64,000 bases of DNA from Planctomycetaceae bacterium (GCA_020638955.1 JACKHO010000002.1:372001-436000); one strand, 5' to 3'; counted from the first letter of the stretch, positions 36,426 to 47,153 are shown. A program made the numbers and translations. The notes: a model not told the origin generated them from the sequence alone.

Positions 36426-37334
36426 TTGTCCTCCCCGGTCGACAAAATGCTGCCCCCTGAAGCGATTTCCATGATTTCGCGTCTGGAAGTGCAGGCGCGC
36501 AATGTGGTCGAAGGTTTTCTGTCCGGAATGCACCGCAGTCCGTATTTCGGGCAGTCCATTGAATTCGTCCAACACCGGGAATACGTGCCGGGCGATGATG
36601 TGCGCCGCATCGACTGGAAGGCTTGGTCAAAGACCGACAAATTCTACGTCAAGCAGTACGAAGAAGAGACAAATCTGCGAACCACATTGCTGGTCGACGT
36701 CAGTGAGTCGATGCAATTCGGATCAGGCAAAGTCACTAAGTACGACTACGCCTGTTCGATTGGGGCCTGCCTGACATACCTGCTGCTGAGACAGCAAGAC
36801 GCCGTCAGCCTGCTTGCCTTCGATGATGAATTGCGAGGTCGCGCCCCCTCGCGAAGTAAACAAACACACTTGGGAACCATTCTTTCCGTTCTGGCCCAGC
36901 AGAAGACACGGGCAAAAACGGACATCTTCGAAGTGCTGCGTTACGTTGCCGACGAGAAATCACAGAAAGGGATGGTTGTCATCATTTCTGATTTCTTTGC
37001 GCCGCGCGAAGGTTTGTTCAAAGGGCTCCGACTTCTCAGGCAGCGCGGGCACGACGTACTTCTGTTTCATGTCCTTGATGACCAGGAACTCGACTTCGAC
37101 TTTGCTGGAACAACTCGCTTCGAAGGATTGGAACAGGCCGGAAATCTGACCTGCGATCCCCGCTCACTGAAAGAGGGATACCAGGAAGCGATGGAAGAAT
37201 TCCTCGCCGAACTACGAAGGCGCTGTGCCCGCAACGTCATTGACTATCAAACCATTCGAACAAGCGAACATTTGGACGCGGTGCTGCGTCATTACATTAA
37301 TCACCGGGTTGGACTCTCCAAGAGTAAACGGTGA
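36426..37334 (+). CDS. DUF58 domain protein (MoxR-associated type)
   Basis: 302 residues. The DUF58 hallmark [19 protein letters not shown] is present, followed by a von Willebrand A-like domain with a [11 protein letters not shown] metal-site motif (D-x-S-x-S). This is usually associated with MoxR AAA ATPases in chaperone-like complexes, but no MoxR gene is in the window. The start is TTG 36426, supported by GGAG eight bases upstream; ATG 36447 is the alternative. Cytosolic. It sits alone ahead of the aminotransferase gene, 62 bases away. Confidence 0.85.
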   Translation: MSSPVDKMLPPEAISMISRLEVQARNVVEGFLSGMHRSPYFGQSIEFVQHREYVPGDDVRRIDWKAWSKTDKFYVKQYEEETNLRTTLLVDVSESMQFGSGKVTKYDYACSIGACLTYLLLRQQDAVSLLAFDDELRGRAPSRSKQTHLGTILSVLAQQKTRAKTDIFEVLRYVADEKSQKGMVVIISDFFAPREGLFKGLRLLRQRGHDVLLFHVLDDQELDFDFAGTTRFEGLEQAGNLTCDPRSLKEGYQEAMEEFLAELRRRCARNVIDYQTIRTSEHLDAVLRHYINHRVGLSKSKR

Positions 37335-37396
37335 TTTGTCGTAATTCCCGCGTTTTCAAACATCCAGAGTCACTACCAGCCGCAGTGTGAAATGCC

Positions 37397-38782
37397 ATGA
37401 ATGTTATTCAGTTCCCGGGAGAAGAACTCTCGAACGCAACCCGCAAGAGCCTGGTCGCAAATGAACCAGTGGCCTTGCGAACTTACACGCCGACGCAGGC
37501 CGTTCTGAAAAGTTCAGCGGGGATTTTCCACTTCACCGCAGATGGACGCCGCTTGTACGACTACAGTTCCGGCGTGCTCGTTGCCAATTTGGGACACAAT
37601 CCCGTCCGGTGGACCAAGAACCTGTTGGCACGCATGGGATGGCACAACTCCAGTGGCCAGTTTGCAGGCGAATCGAATGAAGAATACTTCCCGGCCGTTC
37701 CACTGACGGCCTACAACGCCATTTCGGAAGTTGAAGCACAGGCAACGCAACGGCTGCTTGCCAGTTTGCAGAAATCCACGTTAGGCAATCGGTTGCAGCA
37801 AGTCATGTGGGCCGCTTCCGGTTCCGAAGCCGTCCAGAAAGCTCTCTGGGCCTGTCTGCATCGCGACGAGGAACGTGACATCATTCTCGCAACCCGTTTC
37901 GGATTTCACGGAAAAAAGGGGCTGGCAGGAGCGGTCACTGGTTCAGAGCGCGACGCCGACCGCGACCCGCGCGTGAAATTTATCGCGTTCCCCATGCAGG
38001 AATGTGATGACCATTCCAAAACCGAGTTCGATCCCGCGCCGTACCAACAGGAGTTGGAGGGCATTTGGAATCAGTTCGGTTCACGCATCAATTGCCTCAT
38101 TACCGAACCTTACCTCGGTGGCGGTGGCAGTTACCATCCTCCCGCAGCTTATTTGCAGCTCGTGCAGGAGTGGTGTCGCCAGCATGACATTCTGTTCATT
38201 CTCGACGAGGTACAAGCGAACTTTGGTCGCACGGGCGAAATGTACGCGTTCGAAAAGTACGGCATTGAGCCAGACTTTGTCTGCCTCGGCAAAGGACTTG
38301 GCAACGGTGTCCCAGTCAGCGCCGCTGCTGGCCGGGCCGACATCATGCGTAGTCTGAAATATGGCGAAGCGTCCGATACCTGGAGTGCTAATCCATTGGG
38401 ATGTGCCGCGGTGCTCGCCACGCTCGACGAGTTCGAGTCGACCGACATTATCGCACACACCCAGTCACTCACTCCAATTTTCCTGGCCGGACTCGACGCT
38501 CTCAAAGAGACTGGGCTCGTCACGCGCGTGCGAGGCGAAGGGATGGTCTTCGGAATTGAGTGTGCAGAAGCAGGAAGCCTGCATGCGGGCGAGGTTGCGA
38601 ATCGAATTGTCCAGGCAGCCTATCTCGGTGATGGATCGGGCGATGGCATTCATTTGCTCGGCGCACTCGCCGGTAAAGTCATTCGCATCAGTCCGCCCAT
38701 GACCATCACACACGAGCAAGCGAAAACTTCACTGCAGCTCCTGCAGAATGTCGTCAGCAAACTGGCGTCAGAACTCACGTAA
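37397..38782 (+). CDS. Class III PLP-dependent aminotransferase
   Basis: 461 residues. Cofactor-binding landmarks are WAASGSEAVQKALWAC, ILDEVQANFGRTG and LGKGLGNGVP with the PLP Lys299. Class III enzymes act on omega-amino groups such as those of GABA, ornithine or diamines, and the substrate here is unknown. The start is ATG 37397. The gene is convergent with the squalene-hopene cyclase gene, 46 bases away, with a palindromic repeat between them. Confidence 0.9.
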   Translation: MNVIQFPGEELSNATRKSLVANEPVALRTYTPTQAVLKSSAGIFHFTADGRRLYDYSSGVLVANLGHNPVRWTKNLLARMGWHNSSGQFAGESNEEYFPAVPLTAYNAISEVEAQATQRLLASLQKSTLGNRLQQVMWAASGSEAVQKALWACLHRDEERDIILATRFGFHGKKGLAGAVTGSERDADRDPRVKFIAFPMQECDDHSKTEFDPAPYQQELEGIWNQFGSRINCLITEPYLGGGGSYHPPAAYLQLVQEWCRQHDILFILDEVQANFGRTGEMYAFEKYGIEPDFVCLGKGLGNGVPVSAAAGRADIMRSLKYGEASDTWSANPLGCAAVLATLDEFESTDIIAHTQSLTPIFLAGLDALKETGLVTRVRGEGMVFGIECAEAGSLHAGEVANRIVQAAYLGDGSGDGIHLLGALAGKVIRISPPMTITHEQAKTSLQLLQNVVSKLASELT

Positions 38783-38796
38783 TGAGTGAGGGGTGG

Positions 38797-38816
38797 CACA
38801 GACATTCCTGTCTGTG
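38797..38816. repeat. REP-like palindrome between convergent genes
   Basis: CACAGACA-TTCC-TGTCTGTG is a perfect 8-bp stem with a tetraloop. I recall very similar palindromes being common between genes in planctomycete genomes, but I have not checked this here. Only this copy was seen in the window. It could act as a terminator, an mRNA stabiliser or a dispersed repeat. Confidence 0.55.
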
Positions 38817-38828
38817 GTTCACGACGCC

Positions 38829-40949
38829 TTAACCCGGATACGGTTCGGTCGTTTGATTTTGCACGTACTGCGAGTATCGCCCCAACGCCATGAGCGGGAA
38901 GTAGATCCGGTACAGGTGATAGCGCAGATAAAAGACTCGCGGGAAACCGGTGCCCGTGAACTGCGGCTCGTGCCAGGTTCCATCACCCAGTTGCGAATTG
39001 ATAAGGTACTGCACGCCGCGTCGAACACTCTCACTGTTCCCGCGTCCTGCGGCCATGAGCCCCAACAGGGCCCATGCCGTTTGTGAGGCCGTCGTCTCGC
39101 CAATGCCTCGCAATTGAGGATGGTCATAGCTCGCGGGTGATTCTCCCCAGCCACCGTTCTGCTGCTGAATACTCTCCAGCCAGTCCGCGCCACGCTGGGC
39201 ACGAGGGTCATTCATCGATTCACCGAACGCCTGCAAACCAACGAGAACCTGCCAGGTTCCATAGATGTAATTCACCCCCCAACGACCGTACCAGCTTCCA
39301 TCTTCTTCCTGCTGAGACCAGACGAAATTCAGGGCTCGCTTCAGAGCCGGAACGTTGGAGGTCATTCCCAATCGACCACACATTTCCAGCACACGGGCGG
39401 TAATGTCGGCAGTGGGAGGGTCGATCATGGCGTTGTGATCAGCGAATGGGACCAGCGTGAGAAGTTCTCGTGTGTTGTCCGCGTCGAACGCGGCCCAACC
39501 ACCGTTGCGACACTGCATTCCTAAGACCCATCGGGCGGCCCGTTGTACGGCGCCGACAACTGGCTCAATTTGATCGAGCTCCAGAAGTGCCTCGGCGGCT
39601 GATTCTGCCTTGCCCAAAAATGCGGTCATGAAGGCCGAGGTTGCAGCAGATGACTTTCCTTCTTTCGGCAAGAGCAATGCCGTCCAGTCACTGTCACCTT
39701 CGCCTGGCAGACATTTCGCGAGTGCCATCGAGACCATAATTGAGTCATCAATGTCCGGGTAAAACTCGTTGTTGAATTCGAAGTACCAGCCGCCGGGCTG
39801 CAAATGCGGTTTGCGTACCGACCAGTCACCACGCTGGCGAACTTCTTTCGACAACAGCCAGTCAACCGCTCGTCGCACGCGCGGTTCATCGCTCGGTACT
39901 CCCGCTTCCCGCAGTGCTAAGGTGGCAATGGCCGTATCCCATACTGGGGATCGACATGGTTCCAGATGTGCCGTGTCCTGCCCTTCAATGGTCAGCTTTT
40001 CGAGTTCGTAAAGTGCAGCCCGGACCATTTCAGAGTCGTCATCATGGCCGAGGCACTTCAGGGCGACAATACTCCAAATGATAGGAGGGAAAATCGCACC
40101 CAAGCCGTCACTTTGTTCAAAGCGTTCGATGATCCAGTCTGCAGCACGACGAACGGCCACGCTCCGCAGTGGCTTGATGCCCAGACCTTCGACTGTTTTC
40201 CAGGTACGATCGAGCGTGGCGAAGATATCTCGCCAGGGAAGCCAAGTCTTTTGCTTGATTTCGTCAACCTGCTCGGCAGGCGGCATGGTTACTGGGAGTT
40301 CCGCCGGTGACTTCAAAAACAGCTCGTCGATTTGATGTTCCGGAGGAAGCTGCTTTTGTGGCTGAAATGCCCACAACAAACTGAGCGGAACAAGAATGGT
40401 GCGCGACCAGGACGACATCTCATAGATGTTAAACGGGCACCAACTGGGGAGCAGAATGAGTTCGGGAGGAACGGCAGGACACTGCTGATACGAAATGAGC
40501 CCCAGCAGCGCCATGTAGAACCGCGTAAAACTGTTGACCCGCTCGGCGCCTCCATGTGCCAGAATCGCTTCACGTGCCAGTTGCATTTCTGGTGAATTAG
40601 GATCATACCCGGCAATTTTCAGTACCCAGTACGCCTTCACCGACGCACTCATTTCCAGAGGACCGCCGGGATACAGCGACCAGCCACCTGTGGGAATTTG
40701 CTGCTCCCAAATCGACGCCGCACACTTGCGGGCGATTTCGGAATCACCGCGCCCGAGGTATGTCAGCAGCAGGACATATTCTGACTCCAGAATGGTGTCC
40801 CCTTCGAGTTCACCCAGCCAGTAACCTTCCTCATGTTGTGAATCCAGCAGCCAAGTACGAGTCTTGGCAATGGCCGACTGCAGTTCATCGGTTGTGGAAA
40901 GACCGGTCTGAGATTCCGCGTGTCGGGTGGTGAATACTTGTGGAAGCAT
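38829..40949 (-). CDS. shc: Squalene-hopene cyclase
   Basis: Cyclises squalene to hopene for hopanoid lipids of the membranes. 706 residues, the normal length. The catalytic DxDD acid motif is DIDD at 399-402 in YPDIDDSIMVSMALAK. Several QW repeats are visible (QNGGWGES, EDGSWYGRWGVNY and CRNGGWAAF). It is a peripheral membrane enzyme. No other hopanoid genes lie next to it. It is 68 bases downstream of the NtrC-type regulator on the same strand. Confidence 0.95.
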   Translation of the reverse strand: MLPQVFTTRHAESQTGLSTTDELQSAIAKTRTWLLDSQHEEGYWLGELEGDTILESEYVLLLTYLGRGDSEIARKCAASIWEQQIPTGGWSLYPGGPLEMSASVKAYWVLKIAGYDPNSPEMQLAREAILAHGGAERVNSFTRFYMALLGLISYQQCPAVPPELILLPSWCPFNIYEMSSWSRTILVPLSLLWAFQPQKQLPPEHQIDELFLKSPAELPVTMPPAEQVDEIKQKTWLPWRDIFATLDRTWKTVEGLGIKPLRSVAVRRAADWIIERFEQSDGLGAIFPPIIWSIVALKCLGHDDDSEMVRAALYELEKLTIEGQDTAHLEPCRSPVWDTAIATLALREAGVPSDEPRVRRAVDWLLSKEVRQRGDWSVRKPHLQPGGWYFEFNNEFYPDIDDSIMVSMALAKCLPGEGDSDWTALLLPKEGKSSAATSAFMTAFLGKAESAAEALLELDQIEPVVGAVQRAARWVLGMQCRNGGWAAFDADNTRELLTLVPFADHNAMIDPPTADITARVLEMCGRLGMTSNVPALKRALNFVWSQQEEDGSWYGRWGVNYIYGTWQVLVGLQAFGESMNDPRAQRGADWLESIQQQNGGWGESPASYDHPQLRGIGETTASQTAWALLGLMAAGRGNSESVRRGVQYLINSQLGDGTWHEPQFTGTGFPRVFYLRYHLYRIYFPLMALGRYSQYVQNQTTEPYPG

Positions 40950-41017
40950 GGTGAGAGGAGGGATACGTCGGAGGGAAGACTCAAAGGCGGCGCGGCAACG
41001 AAAATGAGAGCGGGCAT

Positions 41018-42430
41018 TTAGCCCGCCTTGGAGCGATCCTGTGCCTGAAGTTGGTTGAGCTTGTTGTAAAGCGTCTTGAGAGCAATCCCCAATTCATCTG
41101 CGGTCTTGGGTTTGTCACCATCGTACTTGTCGAGCGTCTGCAGAATGGCTTCCATTTCAATTTCACGCAGTGTCAAAGGCTCTGCGAAATTGGTGACCAG
41201 GAAGGGCCGTGAGGACGAATTTGCCTTGCGCGTTACACTGGCAGGTAAATCTTCGGGCTGAATGGTATTTCCACCGGAAAGAATGACCGCGTGCTCAATG
41301 GCATTGGCGAGTTCGCGAACATTGCCCGACCAGGAATGTGCGCGCAGCACTTTGATGGCCTCGGGCGAAATGATGTCTTCCGACACCCAGTCCCGATGCA
41401 TATGCCGGGCGACCAAATGCCGGGCGATTGACGGAATGTCGTCCTTCCGCTCGCGCAGAGGAGGCAGACGAATTTCAAATGTGTTCACGCGGAAGAACAG
41501 GTCTTCACGGAATTTTCCCTCATCAACCATTTCAGACAGGTGGCGGTTTGTCGCACACACAATACGGACGTCGACGTGGAACGCGTCATTTTCACCAACG
41601 CGGCGTACTTCACCGGACTCCAGAAAGCGAAGGAGTTTCACCTGCATGGACTTGTCGAGTTCCCCCAACTCGTCCAAAAACAGCGTGCCACCGCTGGCGA
41701 CTTCAATGAGTCCTTTGCGGGGAGTGTCGGCTCCGGTGAAGGCTCCCTTCTTATGGCCGAAGAGTTCACTCTCAACCAGGTTTTCCGGCAGCGCTCCACA
41801 GTTGACTGCCACGAACGGCATGTTCGCACGACGACTGAGTTCGTGAACACGTCGGGCAACGAGTTCCTTGCCGGTGCCGGTTTCACCGAGAATGAGGACA
41901 CTGGAGTCGGTCGGGGCAATGCGTTCGACCAGTGTTTTCACCCGCTCCATGGGGGGCGTGTCACCAATGAGTTCTGTCTTGCCACGAATGGTGGTGAGTT
42001 CGTTTTCCAGGGCAATGTTTTTGTTTGCCAGGAGTTTCTTTTCCGCAATACGGCGGAGCATGGGCTCCATGTCGAGCGCCGTAAACGGCTTCTGCATGAA
42101 GTCGTTGGCCCCCATGCGGAACGCCTGGACGGCATCATCAAGTTCGCCGTGGCCAGAACAAATAATGAAATCGGTGCTCGGGGCAACTTCCTTCAGGTGA
42201 CTAATCACCCCCCAGCCATCGAGCCCCGGCATTCTCAAATCGATGAGCGCAGCATCGAAGGTGGATTCAGTGAGCGCGCGAACGCCTGCGTGACCATCTT
42301 CTGCGACGGTCACTTCATGTCCCATGCGGGAAAGCCCCTTTCCCAGCATGACTCGAATTGCGTCTTCGTCGTCTACAAGTAAGAGACGCAAAGGCGGCAA
42401 TTTCATTCCGTCATCCATCCTAGACGACAT
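41018..42430 (-). CDS. Sigma-54-dependent response regulator, NtrC family
   Basis: Three domains: receiver (residues 8-125, LLLVDDEDAIRVML with the phosphoacceptor in ALIDLRMPG), AAA+ sigma-54 activator (about 150-380, Walker A LILGETGTGKE, the GAFTGA loop in GHKKGAFTGADT, Walker B GTLFLDELGEL), and a Fis-type HTH at the C-terminus (TADELGIALKTLYNKLNQL). Start ATG 42430; the upstream frame lacks fold. Activates transcription with sigma-54 upon phosphorylation. No kinase gene is adjacent. Confidence 0.93.
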   Translation of the reverse strand: MSSRMDDGMKLPPLRLLLVDDEDAIRVMLGKGLSRMGHEVTVAEDGHAGVRALTESTFDAALIDLRMPGLDGWGVISHLKEVAPSTDFIICSGHGELDDAVQAFRMGANDFMQKPFTALDMEPMLRRIAEKKLLANKNIALENELTTIRGKTELIGDTPPMERVKTLVERIAPTDSSVLILGETGTGKELVARRVHELSRRANMPFVAVNCGALPENLVESELFGHKKGAFTGADTPRKGLIEVASGGTLFLDELGELDKSMQVKLLRFLESGEVRRVGENDAFHVDVRIVCATNRHLSEMVDEGKFREDLFFRVNTFEIRLPPLRERKDDIPSIARHLVARHMHRDWVSEDIISPEAIKVLRAHSWSGNVRELANAIEHAVILSGGNTIQPEDLPASVTRKANSSSRPFLVTNFAEPLTLREIEMEAILQTLDKYDGDKPKTADELGIALKTLYNKLNQLQAQDRSKAG

Positions 42431-42544
42431 ATTCGACTTCCTGTCTGGCTGTTTGATCGCAGTTTTGGCGACACGCCGGGGAGTTGGAATCAACTCATTC
42501 GCAGCATGTCGATGGCAGGTATTCCTGAATAATTGCCGCAACAT

Positions 42545-42560
42545 TGGTGTCTAGGCACCA
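42545..42560. promoter_or_regulatory. Near-perfect 16-bp palindrome upstream of the NtrC-type regulator
   Basis: TGGTGTCTAGGCACCA has one mismatch from a perfect palindrome and lies 115 bases before the regulator's ATG (42430). It is a plausible autoregulatory operator. The rest of 42431-42696 shows no gene, and I could not recognise a sigma-54 promoter there. Confidence 0.3.
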
Positions 42561-42696
42561 GTTCCGTCCCGGCAATCTTCAAGAATTCAGAAGTGGACCG
42601 GAGAAATAACAGAATGTCCAAAACAGGGCAATCTGAGTCTGGCGGATGTTGCCGGTAGGCGAGTTGCCAAACCCTAACAGTCCTGAAATCAACACC

Positions 42697-43539
42697 TTAC
42701 ACGCCTTGATCGCGGCGCGTAAGCCAGACATCTGCAGCCAGACAGATGAAGCTGAACAGAAAAAGCACCGCCAGACAGAGCGGAATAGATGGCAAGTCGC
42801 CCACGACATTGGGATTCGAGGATACGCACTGACGGAGACCGGCGACACCATATGTCAGTGGGTTCAGGCGCATTACGACACGCAGCCAGGGACTCTGGTC
42901 GCCGGGGAAGAAGGCTCCTGACATGAGCCACATGGGCAACAGTACCACGCTCATTATTCCGTGGTACCCTTGGACTGAGTCGATTTTCCAGGCGAACAAA
43001 TACCCCAATGAATTCAGCCCAATGGCAACCAGCGTAAGGAACAGGAGCGCTCCGGAGGTACCAGCCAGCGTCAAATTCAGTTGAATGGCCGGGGCCAGAC
43101 CGACCAGTTGCAACACGGGTGCGAGCACGAGAAAAAGCGCCGATTGCACGAGTGCGAGCAAAGTTCCGCCCAGCACCTTTCCAAGCACAATGGAAGAACG
43201 TGGCACAGGCGAGACCAGCACACCCTGGAGGAATCCCTCGTGTCGATCCTGGATGACACTAATGGAGGCGAAAATCGAGGTGAACAACACAATCATAATC
43301 GCGACGCCGGGCAGGAAATACTCCTGGAACGATACGTCGTTGGCAGACGTACCCTGCAACTGAAAGGTGCCGTGTAGCCCGGCACCGAACAGAATCCAGA
43401 AAATCAGCGGCTGACCAATCGCACCAATCAGACGAGAGCGCTGCCGCAGAAACCGCACGATTTCTCTCTGTGCCAGGCTCCAAATGGGGAGCAACCAGGC
43501 GGGTCGAGGTGTGGTCGAAGGTACCGCGGATTCGTTCAT
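42697..43539 (-). CDS. ABC-2 type transporter permease
   Basis: 280 residues with about six membrane segments and the ABC-2 layout of the NodJ/DrrB/CcmB-like group: an N-terminal cytosolic stretch, then segments such as IGAIGQPLIFWILFGAGL. A conserved region ISVIQDRHEGFLQGVLVSPV is followed by the C-terminal part LMSGAFFPGDQSPW and LNPLTYGVAGLRQC. Start 15 bases after the ATPase gene. As the last genes of the respiratory cluster, the pair may export haem or a maturation factor for the cytochromes. That role is an inference from position alone. Confidence 0.88.
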   Translation of the reverse strand: MNESAVPSTTPRPAWLLPIWSLAQREIVRFLRQRSRLIGAIGQPLIFWILFGAGLHGTFQLQGTSANDVSFQEYFLPGVAIMIVLFTSIFASISVIQDRHEGFLQGVLVSPVPRSSIVLGKVLGGTLLALVQSALFLVLAPVLQLVGLAPAIQLNLTLAGTSGALLFLTLVAIGLNSLGYLFAWKIDSVQGYHGIMSVVLLPMWLMSGAFFPGDQSPWLRVVMRLNPLTYGVAGLRQCVSSNPNVVGDLPSIPLCLAVLFLFSFICLAADVWLTRRDQGV

Positions 43540-43554
43540 GTCAGTTAGTCACAA

Positions 43555-44487
43555 CTATGCGTCAGTGGTGTCTTCGGAAATCCGGCGTCCGGTCAGTTTG
43601 ATGAATGCATCTTCCAGAGAGGGTTTCCCCAGCGTGATGCTGCGAAACTGCTGTGAATATGTGTCGATGAGTCTCGTCAGTTCTGTAGTGGACTGCACGT
43701 CCTCGATACGAATTTCACCACCAACCTGTCGGAACGCAATGTTCTGTTGCTCGAACTCACTGCTGAGTTGCAGTATGTCCAAAGGATCAATGGTAATGCT
43801 GTTTCCGCCAACAGTACTTCGAATTTCTGACGGTGCTCCGAGTGCAATTAGCTGGCCGTGGTCGAGAATCCCGAGGCGGTCGCAGCGATCGGCCTCTTCC
43901 ATGAGGTGCGTTGTCACGAGCACGGTGACATTCTCTTCCTGACGGACCTCGGAGAGCACGTTCCACAAATCATTCCGCGCTGCGGGATCGAGTCCGGTGC
44001 TCGGCTCATCCAACAGCAAAATGGCGGGATTGTGGAGTAGGCACTTGGCGATTTCGACGCGACGCTTCAGTCCACCGGAAAGAGTTTCTGCGTAGTCGCG
44101 CTCACGGTCAGCAATGTTGAGCTGCGACATGACCTTCTGAATTCGAGTGGTGAGAATCTGACCAGACAACCCATACAGATGCCCCTGGTGTCGCAGGTTT
44201 TCACCGACGGTCAGCTTGATATCGAGGCTGGGATGTTGAAACGTCACAGCCAAGGTATGACGAATGGCATCGGCCTGACTCGCAAGGTCGAATCCAGCGA
44301 GCTGAATACTTCCGGTTTGCAGTGGAAGCAGAGTGGAAAGGATTTTCAGCAGCGTCGATTTTCCACCACCGTTCGGACCAAGTAGTCCGAAGATTTCACC
44401 TTGAGCTACGTCGAATGACACATCATTCAGGGCCAGTCGTTCGCCATATCGATGAGAGACGCTGGTGACGACAATTGCTGCTGACAT
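43555..44487 (-). CDS. ABC transporter ATP-binding protein at the end of the respiratory operon
   Basis: 310 residues from ATG 44487 (MSAAIVVTSVSHRYGE). Walker A is GPNGGGKSTL, the signature LSGGLKRRVEIAKCL, Walker B ILLLDEPSTGLDP, and the H-loop VTTHLMEEAD. It partners with the permease 15 bases downstream. 31 bases separate it from subunit IV. Comparable ATPases in other bacteria serve copper, haem or drug export; the substrate here is unknown. Confidence 0.9.
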   Translation of the reverse strand: MSAAIVVTSVSHRYGERLALNDVSFDVAQGEIFGLLGPNGGGKSTLLKILSTLLPLQTGSIQLAGFDLASQADAIRHTLAVTFQHPSLDIKLTVGENLRHQGHLYGLSGQILTTRIQKVMSQLNIADRERDYAETLSGGLKRRVEIAKCLLHNPAILLLDEPSTGLDPAARNDLWNVLSEVRQEENVTVLVTTHLMEEADRCDRLGILDHGQLIALGAPSEIRSTVGGNSITIDPLDILQLSSEFEQQNIAFRQVGGEIRIEDVQSTTELTRLIDTYSQQFRSITLGKPSLEDAFIKLTGRRISEDTTDA

Positions 44488-44518
44488 AAAACTCAACTCA
44501 TCCCCAGAGCCAGTTGCT

Positions 44519-44950
44519 CTAGTGACCGCCGTGTTCGTGCTGATGCTCACTGTGCTCGGAGTGCTCCGTTTCAGCAACTTCTTCTGCATGCTCGCCACCA
44601 ACCCACTTCACTTGTGGCGCGTCGTTGGTGTAGTAGTGCATGGCCATGTCGGGAGCGAGGGCAATCATGAGGCCGACGGCCAGAATTGCAGTCGGGGCCA
44701 GAATGATGAACTTCCACGCGCCCTCGAACTTCAGGTGCATGAAATACGTCATCACGAATAGGGCTTTGGCAACGGCAACAGCCATCACACCAAACACCAA
44801 TGCTGACTTCGGAATGCCGCCTTTGAACACGTCAAACAGGACGGAAATGCCTGTGCAAATACACAGAGCAATGAAAATCAGAAAGTAGTTGACGTAGTGG
44901 TGAGTATCGTCGTGAGCGTGAGAGCCCGTGTCGTGGGATATTTCGGACAT
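44519..44950 (-). CDS. Cytochrome c oxidase subunit IV-like protein
   Basis: 143 residues with three hydrophobic segments: VNYFLIFIALCICTGISVLF, ALVFGVMAVAVAKALFVMTY with the MHLKFEG motif, and IILAPTAILAVGLMIAL. This is the layout of the bacterial oxidase subunit IV (CtaF/COX4_pro-type). The His-rich ends (HAHDDTHHY at the N-terminus and HSEHSEHQHEHGGH at the C-terminus) suggest metal handling. It follows subunit III by 41 bases and precedes the ABC ATPase by 31, so it belongs to the operon. Confidence 0.85.
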   Translation of the reverse strand: MSEISHDTGSHAHDDTHHYVNYFLIFIALCICTGISVLFDVFKGGIPKSALVFGVMAVAVAKALFVMTYFMHLKFEGAWKFIILAPTAILAVGLMIALAPDMAMHYYTNDAPQVKWVGGEHAEEVAETEHSEHSEHQHEHGGH

Positions 44951-44991
44951 GGCCAGTTTCCTAACGGTTAAGCCGTGCTTTCAAAATGCTT

Positions 44992-46200
44992 CTAAATGTT
45001 CCCTGGAACGATGTACAACAGCGGGAACAGGAAAATCCAAACCAGGTCGACAAAGTGCCAGTACAGTCCGCTGTTTTCCACCCAGTCAGCCCAGGAGGCA
45101 TCGAGGCGTGAGCCACGCAGGAGCGGGAAGACGAACAGCGTCATTCCAACCAGCACGTGAATGGCGTGGAAGCCAGTCATGAGGAAATACATGGAGGCAA
45201 ACAGGTTGCCGTAAGGGATAACGCTTTGGATGTGGATGTGTTCGACACCCTCGCCTACGTGGTGCACTTCTTCGACATCGCCGGGGCTCAGTACCACCCA
45301 CTGATGCGAGACTTGGACTGATCCGTCTTCGGCGGTGTTTGAATTCGACTCTAGAATGAGGCGAGTTTCCTTTGCTACTTCCGGGCGATGAAGCGATACG
45401 TCACCCGTTTCGCGGCGGTGTGCATGCTTTGCTTCACCCTCGGCTTCACCGTGACCGGCGTGGGCATCTTTCGGTGGTTCTTCCGGGAAGTAGGCTCCGG
45501 TAATCTCACGACCGTCTTTCAGTTTCACAACGGCCAAGTGGTGCAGATTCTCAATTCGCTGTTGCGCTTCTTCCAGTTCCAACGTGTTCGCTGAAACTTC
45601 AGCGCGGAAACGATTAAACTCAGCGGTAATGAGGCCGAGGTCATCGAGCTGACGCTTCTTATCAGGATCTTTCGTTTCACCAGCCTCAGTCGACACATTC
45701 AGCAATTTGATGTGAACAGGATCATCGCCGGGGACGAGTCGGTCGGTTGTTTCGTTGACGTAGCCTTCAAGCTTACCTTCCACCTGACGGATGGCCTGCA
45801 GACTGGTTTCAGGAATTTGACCGGGCAGAATGTGGTGGTCGAACTTTCCTTTATATTCAATTCCCTTGATCCCGAGGAAGAGAAACGCCAGAGTCATGGT
45901 GAGGGCGAGGAAGTTCCAGGCCTTCTTGTAGTTCTTAGCCGCCATGGCTTCGTGTGCGACCACGACGAAGTAGCTGGATGCGAGAAGCACAAACGTGTTG
46001 GTACCGCCCGCCCAAATCTTCAGGTGCGTAATGTTGTTGTCCGTTGGCCATCCGGGAGACCCGAAATACAGCACGATATACGTGCCGATGAAGGCCGTGA
46101 AGAACATAATCTCGGTCCCGAGGAACAACCACATTCCGAGCTTTGAATTCGGAAGCGGCAATCCCATGTGGACGGCAGGCTTGGCAGGAGCGTGAGACAT
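44992..46200 (-). CDS. ctaE: Cytochrome c oxidase subunit III with large hydrophilic insert
   Basis: 402 residues, against about 200-270 for typical subunit III. The N-terminal segments ([55 protein letters not shown]) and the C-terminal segments ([37 protein letters not shown]) match the family. Residues about 118-330 between them form a soluble insert. It contains a coiled-coil-like stretch ([20 protein letters not shown]) and a His-rich part ([18 protein letters not shown]). Its frame is uninterrupted and normal in composition, so it is not an artefact. Confidence 0.9.
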   Translation of the reverse strand: MSHAPAKPAVHMGLPLPNSKLGMWLFLGTEIMFFTAFIGTYIVLYFGSPGWPTDNNITHLKIWAGGTNTFVLLASSYFVVVAHEAMAAKNYKKAWNFLALTMTLAFLFLGIKGIEYKGKFDHHILPGQIPETSLQAIRQVEGKLEGYVNETTDRLVPGDDPVHIKLLNVSTEAGETKDPDKKRQLDDLGLITAEFNRFRAEVSANTLELEEAQQRIENLHHLAVVKLKDGREITGAYFPEEPPKDAHAGHGEAEGEAKHAHRRETGDVSLHRPEVAKETRLILESNSNTAEDGSVQVSHQWVVLSPGDVEEVHHVGEGVEHIHIQSVIPYGNLFASMYFLMTGFHAIHVLVGMTLFVFPLLRGSRLDASWADWVENSGLYWHFVDLVWIFLFPLLYIVPGNI

Positions 46201-46247
46201 TGAAAGTAAACCAGGTTTTCCGAGGGATACTCAGAACAAGTGACAAT

Positions 46248-47149
<902 letters not shown>

Positions 47150-47153
<4 letters not shown>

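Noticed and set aside
38793..39086. Plus-strand frame beginning MAQTFLSVVHDALT
   Set aside because: It starts inside the palindromic repeat and runs antisense through the cyclase gene. I treat it as the usual artefact made by this repeat.
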